Positions 36,623 to 44,127 are shown, counted from the stretch's first letter. The stretch: 64,000 nucleotides of DNA from Gordonia polyisoprenivorans (GCF_017654315.1 NZ_CP072203.1:3286001-3350000); one strand, 5' to 3'. The notes: generated by a model from the sequence alone, not told the origin. Numbers and translations: made by a program.

Positions 36623-37390
36623 TCAGCTCGCCCGGGTCCAGCGGGTGTAGACGTACCCGTCGTCGTCGGAGAGGAGATGGCCCGGGCGCATCTGCGCGAG
36701 CTCGGGCAGGGCGAGACCGGTGACGATCCGCGCGGTGTCGCCGGCGACGATCGTCGGGCTCGTCGTCAGGCACAGTTCGTCGAGCAGATCCTCGGCGACG
36801 ACCGCTCCGAGGAGGCTGGGTCCGCCCTCACAGAGCACGCGGGGCAGCCCGAGCGCGGCGAGGTGATCGAGTGCCCGACCGATATGAACGGCCTCGCTGC
36901 CGCAGTCGACCACCGTCGCCCCACGATCGGTCAATGTGCGACGACGCTGCGCCGGCGCGTCGGAACAGGTCAGGACCACGGTCGCGGGATCGGCCAACGG
37001 CGGATAGTCGGGGTCGATCGACAGTGAATTGCTGACCAAAGCCAGCATCGGGGCCGGCGATTGGCCCTGGTCGGCGCGCATCGGGCCGAACGCCTCGTCG
37101 GGAGCGGGTTGTCGATATCCCTCGGTCAGCGCGGTGCGCGCGCCGACCACCACGACGTCGGCGAGCCCGCGCAGGAGGCGGAAGATTGCCCGGTCGCCCG
37201 GGCCGCCGAGCCCGCCCGAACGGCCCTGCACCGAGGAGGCGCCGTCGACGGAGGCGACCATGTTGGCGCGCACGAACGGACGATCGAGCGTGTCGGGGTA
37301 CGGGTAGAAGCGCGCGAGTTCGCGCAGATTCTGGTCCTCGTCGGGAGCTCCGGATGTGACCTGGGTCGCTTTATGCTGGTAGAGCATCAT
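36623..37390 (-). CDS. RibD C-terminal-like pyrimidine reductase family protein
   Basis: 255 aa with a dihydrofolate-reductase-like NADPH fold: RPFVRANMVASVDGASSVQG near the N-terminus, DVVVVGARTALTEGY, VLCEGGPSLLGAVV and a C-terminal SPTIVAGDTARIV. There is no deaminase domain, so it is not a bifunctional RibD. Its mycobacterial counterpart (Rv2671) can act as a dihydrofolate reductase substitute, and its normal substrate is uncertain. Two adjacent ATG codons (37390, 37387) follow a GAGGA site. It is divergent from the ZapE-like gene and followed after 22 nt by the lipoprotein gene, which has its own -10 element in that gap. Confidence 0.86.
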   Translation of the reverse strand: MMLYQHKATQVTSGAPDEDQNLRELARFYPYPDTLDRPFVRANMVASVDGASSVQGRSGGLGGPGDRAIFRLLRGLADVVVVGARTALTEGYRQPAPDEAFGPMRADQGQSPAPMLALVSNSLSIDPDYPPLADPATVVLTCSDAPAQRRRTLTDRGATVVDCGSEAVHIGRALDHLAALGLPRVLCEGGPSLLGAVVAEDLLDELCLTTSPTIVAGDTARIVTGLALPELAQMRPGHLLSDDDGYVYTRWTRAS

Positions 37391-37423
37391 TCCTCATGGT
37401 CGGCAGTGACTAGGCTGCCCTCC

Positions 37424-38437
37424 ATGGTGGCACGTCTGTCTGACCGGAACCCGGTGGTCTCTCCCGAGCAGCTGATCGAGGAGATGGTCCCGCCGTCCAC
37501 CTTCGACGCGGTGAGCTTCGACTCCTACATCCCCGACGCCAACGAACCGTCGCAGGCCGAGGCGGTCGCCAAGGCCCGTGACTTCGTCGAGCGGGCCAAG
37601 AAGTCGCGCAGCGGCAAGAAGGGGTTGTTCTCCCGCAAGCAGACCTCGCAGGGGGTGGGCCTCTACCTCGACGGCGGTTTCGGCGTCGGCAAGACCCACC
37701 TGCTGGCATCGATCTACCACGCCATGCCCGCGCCGAAATCGTTCGCCACGTTCGTCGAACTCACACACCTGGTGGGCGCCCTGGGCTTCATGAACGCCGT
37801 CGAGCGCCTCTCGGAGCAGAACGTGCTGTGCATCGACGAGTTCGAGCTCGATGACCCCGGGGACACCATGATCGTCTCGCGGCTGCTCACCGAGCTCACC
37901 GCCAAGGGCGTCTCGATCGCCGCGACGTCGAATACGTTGCCCGGGCAGCTCGGCGAGGGCCGATTCGCCGCGCAGGACTTCCTGCGGGAGATCAAGAAGC
38001 TGTCCGCGATCTTCGAGACGATCCGCGTCGACGGCCCCGACTACCGACACCGCGACCTGCCGCCGGCACCCGAGCCGCGCTCGACCGAGGACCTCACCGC
38101 GCTGGCCGAGTCGACCGAGGGCGCGACGCTGGACGACTTCGACGAGCTGTGCGCGCACCTGGCCAAGCTGCACCCGTCGAAGTACAAGGAGCTCGTCGAC
38201 GGTGTCTCGCTCGTGTGTATCAGTGGCGTGCATCCGGCCAAGGACCAGTCGGTGGCGCTGCGCATCGTGGTGCTCGCCGACCGCCTCTACGACGCGAACA
38301 TCCCGGTGACGGTGTCCGGCGCCAAGCTCGACGAGATCTTCACCGACGAGATGTTGGCCGGTGGCTATCGCAAGAAGTATCTGCGTGCGACCTCACGTCT
38401 GTTGGCGCTGTCGCGGTTCGCCGAGTCGGCGGTGTGA
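37424..38437 (+). CDS. zapE: ZapE/AFG1-like AAA ATPase
   Basis: 337 aa. ATG 37424 follows TAGGCT by 7 nt (leaderless); the longer open frame upstream lies within the divergent gene. Walker A is YLDGGFGVGKTHLLASIYH, Walker B is VLCIDEFELDDPGDTM, and an Arg-finger region follows (NTLPGQLGEGRFAAQDFLREI). The C-terminal part contains SGVHPAKDQSVALRIVVLADRLYD. Family members assist cell division (ZapE binds FtsZ) or inner-membrane protein turnover. The position matches Rv2670c. The family is sure; the role is inferred. Confidence 0.9.
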   Translation: MVARLSDRNPVVSPEQLIEEMVPPSTFDAVSFDSYIPDANEPSQAEAVAKARDFVERAKKSRSGKKGLFSRKQTSQGVGLYLDGGFGVGKTHLLASIYHAMPAPKSFATFVELTHLVGALGFMNAVERLSEQNVLCIDEFELDDPGDTMIVSRLLTELTAKGVSIAATSNTLPGQLGEGRFAAQDFLREIKKLSAIFETIRVDGPDYRHRDLPPAPEPRSTEDLTALAESTEGATLDDFDELCAHLAKLHPSKYKELVDGVSLVCISGVHPAKDQSVALRIVVLADRLYDANIPVTVSGAKLDEIFTDEMLAGGYRKKYLRATSRLLALSRFAESAV

Positions 38438-38509
38438 CAGCAAGGGTCCGACACATGCCGTGACGGAAACCGCATCGGAACATTTCTTCATCTTTGTTCC
38501 AGTGTGTCA

Positions 38510-38539
38510 TTGACCACACCCCGCCGACGTGGCTAGCAT
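38510..38539 (+). promoter_or_regulatory. Promoter of the DUF6285-ACAD operon
   Basis: TTGACC (38510-38515), 18 nt, TAGCAT (38534-38539), a good SigA-type pair that predicts a start near 38546 and a leader of about 36 nt before TTG 38582. Confidence 0.6.
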
Positions 38540-38581
38540 GACAAAGGCCTGGGTCCACCGACGGGGAAGAGGTCGAAGGCG

Positions 38582-39004
38582 TTGCAGAACAAGGATTTCG
38601 AGCACGCCGAGGCCGCTGTCGACACCTTCGGTGAGTCGTCGTCGGACGCGGCGTCCGCCGACGGCTTCTACGATCTGCCCACCGTCGCCGAGCTTCTCGA
38701 GTCGGTGCGGGAGTTCCTGCACGGACAGGTGATGGCCGAGACGTCGGGCAGTACTCGATTCCACGCACGTGTCGCCGGCAACGTGCTGGCGATCGTCGAA
38801 CGTCAACTCGCGGCCGGTGCCGAGCCGGCGCAACGCTTCCGCGCCGACCTCGCCACCCTCGGATGCGCCGATGCCACCGAACTCGTCGCCGGGCTACGCG
38901 AAGGACGATTCGTCCCGGAGGACCCGCGGATTCCCGCCGTTCTGCGCGCTGCGGTGGTAGCCAAACTGCGCGTGGACAATCCCTCGTTGATCGGAGATGC
39001 ATGA
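38582..39004 (+). CDS. DUF6285 protein (LvaB-like accessory)
   Basis: 140 aa from TTG 38582 with GAAGG just upstream. It is largely helical: a short acidic head, then YDLPTVAELLESVREFLHGQ, FHARVAGNVLAIVERQL and PRIPAVLRAAVVAKLRVDNP. The family occurs beside APH-like kinases and ACAD11-like dehydrogenases, as here. In the Pseudomonas levulinate pathway a small protein (LvaB) is needed for the kinase LvaA; equating this family with LvaB is recalled and inferred. It overlaps the acyl-CoA dehydrogenase gene by 4 nt (ATGA). Confidence 0.78.
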   Translation: MQNKDFEHAEAAVDTFGESSSDAASADGFYDLPTVAELLESVREFLHGQVMAETSGSTRFHARVAGNVLAIVERQLAAGAEPAQRFRADLATLGCADATELVAGLREGRFVPEDPRIPAVLRAAVVAKLRVDNPSLIGDA

Positions 39005-40191
39005 CCTTCGAAGTGCCCGAACACGTACGCCCGCTGCGCGATGCGGTGTACGAGTTCATGGTCGAACTCGTCGAGCCGCGCGAGCCCGAACTCGACGCGG
39101 GCGGCGCCGACGCGGACGCGATCATGGCCGAGTTGCGCGCCGAGGCCAAACGCCGAAACCTCTGGGCGCTGGGGCATCCCACCGAGATCGGTGGTGGTGG
39201 TCTGCCGTTCCTCGACTACGTTTACGTCAACGAGGTCCAGGGCCGTAGTGAGTACGGACAATTGGCGTTGGGGACCTGGACCTTACAGGACTCGATCATG
39301 CTCAACCGCCACGCGTCCGCCCGGTGGCGTGACGCCTACCTCGAACCGCTTGTGCGGGGCGAGATCTCGCCGAGCTTCGGGATGACCGAACCCGACGTCG
39401 CCGGATCCGACCCGACCGGACTGCGCACCACCGCGGTCCTCGACGGCGACGAGTGGGTCATCAACGGCCGCAAATGGTTCACCACTGGCGCCGCCCAGGC
39501 CGCCTACACCACCGTGATGTGCCGTACCGAGCCCGACGCCCCCGGCCACCGGGCGTTCTCCATGATCATCGTGCCCACCGATCATCCGCGTTACCGGATC
39601 GTGCGAGACACACCGGTTCTCGGGTTCTCCGGACATCACTTCGAGGTCGACTACGACGACGTGCGGGTGCCCGCGGAGAATCTGCTCGGCGAGCGCGGCA
39701 ACGGTTTCGTCATCGCGCAGGAAAGGCTCGGGCCCGGCCGCATCTTCCATGCGATGCGCTGGCTCGGACAGGCACAACGGGCCTTCGACCTCATGTGCCG
39801 CAGGCTGATCGGACGCAGCGCGTTCGGCGAACCGCTCGCCGACAAACAACTGATGCAGAAGCACGTGTTCGACTCCTACACCGAGATCCAGGCAAGCCGT
39901 TTGCTGACCCTCAAGGCGGCCGAGCAGATCGACCGCGGGGAGCAGGCACGCGTGGACATCGGGGCGGTCAAGGTCTTCGGTGCGCACATGCTGCACAACG
40001 TGATCGACCGTGCCGTACAGGTGTACGGGGCGGCGGGCGTCACCGACGACACCCCGCTGGGCAAGATGTATCGCAACGCCCGCTTCGCGCGGATCTACGA
40101 CGGCGCCGACGAGGTACACATCTCCACGGTGGGGCGGCGCATCCTCACCGAGTACCGCAACGGCGGGAACTGGGAGTTCGGACTGCGCTGA
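39001..40191 (+). CDS. Acyl-CoA dehydrogenase, ACAD10/11-like
   Basis: 396 aa flavoprotein. ATG 39001 overlaps the upstream stop (ATGA). Conserved ACAD segments are PSFGMTEPDVAGSDPTGL (FAD/substrate), GRKWFTTGAAQAAYTTVM, MRWLGQAQRAFDLM, AVQVYGAAGVTDDTPLG and RFARIYDGADEVHISTVGR, where Asp-Glu sits at the catalytic-base position of the ACAD10/11 branch. Human ACAD11 is fused to an APH-like kinase, and the separate APH-like kinase here lies immediately downstream on the other strand. Together with DUF6285 this suggests conversion of 4-hydroxyacyl-CoA through a 4-phospho intermediate into normal beta-oxidation. Confidence 0.9.
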   Translation: MTFEVPEHVRPLRDAVYEFMVELVEPREPELDAGGADADAIMAELRAEAKRRNLWALGHPTEIGGGGLPFLDYVYVNEVQGRSEYGQLALGTWTLQDSIMLNRHASARWRDAYLEPLVRGEISPSFGMTEPDVAGSDPTGLRTTAVLDGDEWVINGRKWFTTGAAQAAYTTVMCRTEPDAPGHRAFSMIIVPTDHPRYRIVRDTPVLGFSGHHFEVDYDDVRVPAENLLGERGNGFVIAQERLGPGRIFHAMRWLGQAQRAFDLMCRRLIGRSAFGEPLADKQLMQKHVFDSYTEIQASRLLTLKAAEQIDRGEQARVDIGAVKVFGAHMLHNVIDRAVQVYGAAGVTDDTPLGKMYRNARFARIYDGADEVHISTVGRRILTEYRNGGNWEFGLR

Positions 40192-40209
40192 GGGGGCTTG
40201 TCTTTCGCC

Positions 40210-41220
40210 TCATCCGATGAGCGACAACAGCTCCCACTCGTTCTCCGACACCCGGCGGCCGATCGCGGCCAGTTCCACCGACCGGCTGGTGCCCATGCGG
40301 TGCCGTTGGGTCTGGTGGAGGCAGATGATGCCCCAGCGCAGCGTGCCGTAGACCTGCCACCAGAACAGCGCGTCCCGGTCGACGCGGGCTCCGCCGGCGG
40401 CCTCGTAGGCGCCGATGAACTCGTCGAGTCCACCGAGCCCGCCGACCATTCCCGCGCCGCCGAATCGCCAGGCCTTCACGCACATCCAGCCGAGATCCTC
40501 GAGCGGGTCGCCGATGTGGGCGAGCTCCCAATCCAGAACCGCGGCAAGTCCGTTGCGGTCGACGATCACGTTGCCGATACGGAAGTCGCCATGGGTGACG
40601 GCGCGTCCGGCGGTCGGGGGTCGGTGGCGTTCGAGCCAGGACAGTGCGAACTCGAAGGTCGGAAAGACTCGGTCGGCGGCGTCGAGTTCGGGACGCCAGG
40701 CGGCCAGCGGATCGTCCTCGGGCAGCCCGGGAACCGCATCGACGTCGATCAAGTGCACCGCCGCCAACGCCGCACCGAGCTGACCGGTGAGCGCACCGCG
40801 TGCGCCGGCGAATTCGGGGTCGCGCAAAATCTTTCGCGGAATGGTCGCGCCGTCGATGTGATCCATCACGACGAAATCGCCGCCGATGTCGGCGTGGTCG
40901 ACGCCCTCGGCGATCACCGTGGGCGAGGGCACCCCGACGGCACCCGCGGCGCGCATGAGTGCGGCCTCGCGCAGCAGCGACGACGCGTCGCGTCCCCCCG
41001 GTGGATCGAGGCGCAGGACCAGCCGCCGGGGTTCGCCGTCGATCGTCGCGACGAACGACCACGTCTGCCGGGACGCCCCGGCCGGGATGCGCACGAGATC
41101 ACCGATCTCGATCGATCCCGCGTCGGTGGACTCCCGGAGAACGTCGGCCAGGCCCACGGCGACCCGGTCATCGGCGCGTCCCGGGTCGGGGCCGGGAGTC
41201 GTTGCGGCAGAGGAGGACAT
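40210..41220 (-). CDS. APH-fold phosphotransferase (ACAD11/LvaA-like kinase)
   Basis: 336 aa. It has the kinase signature VTHGDFRIGNVIVDR (catalytic Asp) and AVLDWELAHIGDPLEDLGW (metal-binding Asp). An N-lobe glycine segment RIPAGASRQTWSF and Lys/Arg-bearing RRLVLRLDPPGG precede them. The sequence resembles the acyl-CoA-linked kinase branch rather than antibiotic kinases. It converges with the ACAD gene, 18 nt apart, and is read from its own leaderless promoter (TAGACT, six nt before ATG 41220). The likely substrate is a 4-hydroxyacyl-CoA. Confidence 0.85.
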   Translation of the reverse strand: MSSSAATTPGPDPGRADDRVAVGLADVLRESTDAGSIEIGDLVRIPAGASRQTWSFVATIDGEPRRLVLRLDPPGGRDASSLLREAALMRAAGAVGVPSPTVIAEGVDHADIGGDFVVMDHIDGATIPRKILRDPEFAGARGALTGQLGAALAAVHLIDVDAVPGLPEDDPLAAWRPELDAADRVFPTFEFALSWLERHRPPTAGRAVTHGDFRIGNVIVDRNGLAAVLDWELAHIGDPLEDLGWMCVKAWRFGGAGMVGGLGGLDEFIGAYEAAGGARVDRDALFWWQVYGTLRWGIICLHQTQRHRMGTSRSVELAAIGRRVSENEWELLSLIG

Positions 41221-41291
41221 TGGTCGAGTCTAGAGTCCGGCGCGACCCCGGCGACGGGAATCGGGCGATCAGCGCGTCAGACCGGTCCGGC

Positions 41292-41882
41292 TCAGGCGTC
41301 CAGCGGTCGGCTCAGTACGGGTCGGCTCAGTACGTAATCGTGTTCGACGCTGCCATTGAGGTCGAAGGTCTTCACCCCGGCACGGGTGAACCCCATTTTG
41401 GCGTAGAACCGTTGCGCCCGAGCGTTTTCCTGATTGACGCCCAACCAGATCGACGCCGCGCCGCGAGCTCGGGCACGTTCGATCGCCGTCTCCATCAACA
41501 ACTTCGACGGCGACTGCGTGCGACCGTGCGCATGATGATCGGGCAGCACGTAGATCTTGGAGACCTCCGAGGACGGTCGGTCGGTGATGACGGCGGCGAC
41601 GTCGGCGTCGGTGGGTTCGCGGTGATGCACAAGGGCATAGCCGACCGGGATGCTGTTGTCGGTTCGCGCGAGCAGCACGTCGGACTCGGGCGCGTCGATG
41701 TACCGGGCGAAGTCGGCGGGGGCGAGGTTGTCGCGGATGAATGCGGCGATGTTCGCCGGGGCCGAGTGTGGGGGACAGGCCAGTGGAAAGGTCGCGGCGG
41801 CGAGCGCGGCCACCTCGTCGGCGAACCGGCGATCGGTGACCAGTTGCACGGTCACCGTCACGGGTTCTGGTTGGGCAGACAC
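41292..41882 (-). CDS. GNAT-family N-acetyltransferase
   Basis: 196 aa from GTG 41882 with AGGAG upstream; the longer frame to 41972 covers the terminator region. Recognisable GNAT elements are FPLACPPHSAPANIAAFIRDN, VGYALVHHRE, VSKIYVLPDHHAHGR (strand 4 and loop), IWLGVNQENARAQRFYAKMG and the end strand HDYVLSRP. The acetyl-CoA pyrophosphate loop is unusual: HAHGRTQSPSKLL replaces the expected Q/R-x-x-G-x-G/A, so binding may be altered. Rv2669 has the same position. The substrate is unknown. The last 13 residues contain a short VLSRP duplication. Confidence 0.83.
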   Translation of the reverse strand: MSAQPEPVTVTVQLVTDRRFADEVAALAAATFPLACPPHSAPANIAAFIRDNLAPADFARYIDAPESDVLLARTDNSIPVGYALVHHREPTDADVAAVITDRPSSEVSKIYVLPDHHAHGRTQSPSKLLMETAIERARARGAASIWLGVNQENARAQRFYAKMGFTRAGVKTFDLNGSVEHDYVLSRPVLSRPLDA

Positions 41883-41946
41883 CGGCCGACTTCTCCTCTC
41901 GGGCGCGTGGGATGTACCGAACGCCATCGGGTCCGGGCACCGCGCA

Positions 41947-41977
41947 ACCCCTTGCGCGGCTTCTCCGCGCAAGGGGT
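41947..41977 (-). terminator. Terminator of the metallothionein gene
   Basis: A perfect 13-bp stem (41947-41959 with 41965-41977) and a 5-nt loop lie 13 nt past the metallothionein stop codon. Confidence 0.8.
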
Positions 41978-41990
41978 CGACTTGCTCAGG

Positions 41991-42089
41991 CTACTTCTTT
42001 CCGCAGGTGCAGTTCTCGCCGCACTTGCAGTCCGGGCCACAGGTGCAATCGGGATTGTCGCAGGCGGGGGCAGTCATATTGCTCATCAT
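41991..42089 (-). CDS. Metallothionein, 32 residues
   Basis: A very short gene read in full: 32 codons and TAG. Seven of 32 residues are Cys. Three six-residue units follow each other (DCTCGP, DCKCGE, NCTCGK) after a lone Cys in PACDNP, the CxC-rich pattern of metal-thiolate proteins that bind Cu(I), Zn or Cd. Start ATG 42089 is supported by TAGGGT exactly 7 nt upstream (leaderless); ATG 42086 and 42077 are in frame and would give the same Cys core. It is followed by a 13-bp terminator hairpin, so it is an independent unit. It probably buffers or detoxifies metals in the cytoplasm. No metal-sensor gene is adjacent. Confidence 0.82.
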   Translation of the reverse strand: MMSNMTAPACDNPDCTCGPDCKCGENCTCGKK

Positions 42090-42122
42090 GCATACAACCC
42101 TAGACCGCGGTACGAGCTGCGA

Positions 42123-42752
42123 CTAGGGGCTTCCGTCGGGTGGGACCGCCACCACGAGGTGCACTTCCGGAAACCGATGTCCGGGTCCGGGGCGGGAGAC
42201 GGTGCGCCACAGCTCGACGAAGCCGGCGTCGACGAGCGCGCCGGCCAGCGTGTCGGGGTGCCAGCGCCAGGCGCGTGCCACCGCGTGGTCGAACTCGTGT
42301 GTCCCTTGGTCATCGGAGCTTTGCGCCGCGACCAGGACGAGTGCGTCCGGTGGGAGCCGACGACGCCAGGAGTCGAGGATCTCACCGACCTCGTCGGGGG
42401 AGAGATGGATCAGGCTGAATCGCGCGACCAGTGCGTCGACCTCCGACAGGTCGACGTCGGCGAGGAGTGCTTCACCGTGCCGGAAGTCGATGTGCGGGTG
42501 GGTGTCGCGTGCGATCCGCAGCATCGCCGGACTGGGGTCGACGGCGCTGACCAGACAACCCGAGGCTGCGAGATGCGCTGTCACATGGCCGATTCCGCAT
42601 CCGACATCGACGACCCGTGGGTATTCGACGCGGCTGCGCACGGTGTCGATGAAGGCTTCGACGACGCGCCGTTCGAGCGCAGTGGTGAAGGCCGTGGGAA
42701 ACGTCGTGGCGTAGAGCGATGCCAGCGCGTCGTAGCCGGGTTGGTCGGTCAC
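42123..42752 (-). CDS. Class I SAM-dependent methyltransferase
   Basis: 209 aa from GTG 42752, 8 nt after the SDR stop, so probably cotranscribed with it. Motif I is RVVDVGCGIGHVTAHLA, motif II is LVSAVDPSPAMLRIAR, and FRHGEALLADVD and VARFSLIHLSPDEVGEIL follow. The C-terminus reads FPEVHLVVAVPP. The fold is that of small-molecule (ubiquinone/tocopherol-like) methyltransferases; the substrate cannot be told. Being behind the TPP riboswitch at 43541-43615, it is likely expressed under thiamine limitation. The upstream in-frame extension lies inside the SDR gene and is not coding. Confidence 0.85.
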   Translation of the reverse strand: MTDQPGYDALASLYATTFPTAFTTALERRVVEAFIDTVRSRVEYPRVVDVGCGIGHVTAHLAASGCLVSAVDPSPAMLRIARDTHPHIDFRHGEALLADVDLSEVDALVARFSLIHLSPDEVGEILDSWRRRLPPDALVLVAAQSSDDQGTHEFDHAVARAWRWHPDTLAGALVDAGFVELWRTVSRPGPGHRFPEVHLVVAVPPDGSP

Positions 42753-42760
42753 TGTGGGGT

Positions 42761-43534
42761 TCAGTTCTTGACGAGCCCGCCGTCGACGACCAGGTTCTGC
42801 CCGGTCACCGCACGCGACCATGGTGAGAGGAAGAAGAGCACCGCGTCGGCGAACTCGCGGGGTGTGGTCACCGACCGCAGCGGCGTGGAAGCGGCGATCG
42901 CGTCGAAGACCTCCGCGGGCGTCGCGGAGCTGGCGTCGGTGGTGCGCAGCAGGCCGCCGGAGACCATGTTGACCGAGATACCGTCGGGGCCGAGATCGTG
43001 TGAGAGCGTGCGCGTCAGGGCCAGCAGTGCCGCCTTGGCGGCGGTGTAGTCGTGGTAGGGGACCACCGGGTTCTGCACCAGATTGGTTCCGACGGTCACG
43101 ACGCGACCCGCACCGCATGCGCGGAGCCCGGGCATAGCGGCCTGCACGGTGGTCAGTGCGCCGCCGACGATGCCGCGGAACTGCGCGTCGAGCTCGGCCC
43201 AGGTGAGGTCGTCGGCGTGGGATCGCGCGTCGCCGTTGAACGAGTAGTCGGGAAGCGCATTGGCGACCACCGCCGTTATCGGATGATCGAAATGGTGTGT
43301 GGCGGAATCGATCATGGAGTCGACGGCAGCTCTGTCGGTGACGTCGGCGGTGATTGCCACCGCCCGATCGCCGATCTCGTCGGCCAACGCATGCGCGGCG
43401 TCGGCGCTCTTGCGGTAGTTGATGACGACCCGCGCGCCCTGCCCGGCGACTGCGCGGACGATCTCGGCACCGAGGCCGCGACCGCCGCCGGTCACCACGA
43501 CCACGTGCTCGGAGATCGGAAGTGCGCCAGACAT
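42761..43534 (-). CDS. Short-chain dehydrogenase/reductase under TPP riboswitch control
   Basis: 257 aa. ATG 43534 is chosen because the AAGGG that ends the riboswitch lies six nt upstream, while ATG 43540 directly abuts it. Classical SDR motifs are VVVVTGGGRGLGAEI (cofactor loop), TADVTDRAAV, VANALPDYS, the catalytic region VTVGTNLVQNPVVPYHDYTAAKAAL (Tyr and Lys) and GGLLRTTDASSATP, with a C-terminal LVVDGGL. It resembles 3-oxoacyl-ACP reductases. The TPP riboswitch directly in front points to a role in thiamine synthesis or salvage, or in a related reduction; SDRs in thiamine regulons (OarX) have been described, as recalled. Confidence 0.88.
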   Translation of the reverse strand: MSGALPISEHVVVVTGGGRGLGAEIVRAVAGQGARVVINYRKSADAAHALADEIGDRAVAITADVTDRAAVDSMIDSATHHFDHPITAVVANALPDYSFNGDARSHADDLTWAELDAQFRGIVGGALTTVQAAMPGLRACGAGRVVTVGTNLVQNPVVPYHDYTAAKAALLALTRTLSHDLGPDGISVNMVSGGLLRTTDASSATPAEVFDAIAASTPLRSVTTPREFADAVLFFLSPWSRAVTGQNLVVDGGLVKN

Positions 43535-43540
43535 GACCAT

Positions 43541-43615
43541 CCCTTCGCCAGTGCGAGCTGGAGCAGGTTCGACGGGTCTGATCTCAGCCGACCGATTGCC
43601 GGCACCCCGTGTTCG
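43541..43615 (-). promoter_or_regulatory. TPP (thiamine pyrophosphate) riboswitch
   Basis: Read on the minus strand, the conserved aptamer blocks appear in order: CGGGGTGC, GGCTGAGA, GACCCGT, GAACCTG, then GCACTGGCGAAGGGA. These match the THI-box consensus. The terminal AAGGG doubles as the Shine-Dalgarno site of the SDR gene six nt away. Ligand binding should therefore hide the ribosome site directly, giving translational repression by TPP. No separate expression platform or T-tract is seen. Confidence 0.9.
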
Positions 43616-43692
43616 AGAGTCATCAGATCGTATGCGCGCCCGCGAGGCAAGGACCGGGGCCGTGCACGGCTTGCGGCCAGGCGTGAAAAGAA

Positions 43693-43717
43693 ACGGCCGC
43701 TGGGGTGCAGCGGCCGT
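43693..43717 (-). terminator. Terminator of the proximal tRNA cluster
   Basis: A 10-bp perfect stem (43693-43702 with 43708-43717) with a 5-nt loop. On the minus strand it is followed by a T-rich stretch, TTTCTTTTC. It lies just past tRNA-Val copy 1. Confidence 0.75.
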
Positions 43718-43733
43718 CGAGTCGTTCTGGTGA

Positions 43734-43808
43734 TGGTGCGCGATACAAGGATTGAACTTGTGACCTCTTCCGTGTCAGGGAAGCGCTCTCCCACTGAGCT
43801 AATCGCGC
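43734..43808 (-). tRNA. tRNA-Val(GAC), copy 1
   Basis: Cloverleaf read directly: acceptor GCGCGAT with ATCGCGC, anticodon stem CTTCC/GGAAG, loop CTGACAC with anticodon GAC, T arm ACAAG-TTCAATC-CTTGT. CCA is encoded (43734-43736). Confidence 0.97.
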
Positions 43809-43826
43809 GGGATATGAAATTGGTGG

Positions 43827-43900
43827 TGGAGGTGGCGACGGGAATCGAACCCGTGTGCACGGCTTTGCAGGCCGTTGCCTCACCACTCGGCCACGCCACC
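43827..43900 (-). tRNA. tRNA-Cys(GCA), copy 1
   Basis: Acceptor GGTGGCG pairs fully with CGCCACC. The anticodon loop CTGCAAA gives GCA. The T loop is TTCGATT. CCA is encoded at 43827-43829. Confidence 0.97.
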
Positions 43901-43922
43901 CTATGCGAGTTGCCCCGCGCCG

Positions 43923-43995
43923 AGCGGATGACGGGATTCGAACCCGCGACCCTCACCTTGGCAAGGTGATGCGCTACCAGCTGCGCTACATCCGC
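43923..43995 (-). tRNA. tRNA-Gly(GCC), copy 1
   Basis: Acceptor GCGGATG with CATCCGC, anticodon stem CACCT/AGGTG, loop TTGCCAA with anticodon GCC, T loop TTCGAAT. CCA is not encoded. It is first in the transcription order Gly-Cys-Val. Confidence 0.97.
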
Positions 43996-44037
43996 ATGCT
44001 CGTCGAGTGGACCAGGCCACTCGCGACGTGCTGCGCA

Positions 44038-44067
44038 ACCATATTCGATCGTTCGCCGATACGCCAA
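44038..44067 (-). promoter_or_regulatory. Promoter of the proximal Gly-Cys-Val cluster
   Basis: Minus strand: TTGGCG (complement of 44062-44067), 18 nt, TATGGT (complement of 44038-44043), about 45 nt before the tRNA-Gly copy 1 5' end. Confidence 0.5.
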
Positions 44068-44098
44068 ATGCGCAGGCGAAAAGAGTCATGACGACAGA

Positions 44099-44127
44099 AA
44101 AAACCCGCCGGGGCTCCGGCGGGTTTT
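44099..44127 (-). terminator. Intrinsic terminator of the distal tRNA cluster
   Basis: A 13-bp perfect stem (44099-44111 with 44115-44127) and a 3-nt loop, ending in six T on the minus strand. It lies just past tRNA-Val copy 2. This is a textbook rho-independent terminator. Confidence 0.92.

Noticed and set aside
40210..41220. Aminoglycoside-resistance kinase
   Set aside because: The APH fold is shared, but the neighbours (ACAD11-like dehydrogenase, DUF6285) and the absence of any resistance context favour an acyl-CoA-linked kinase.
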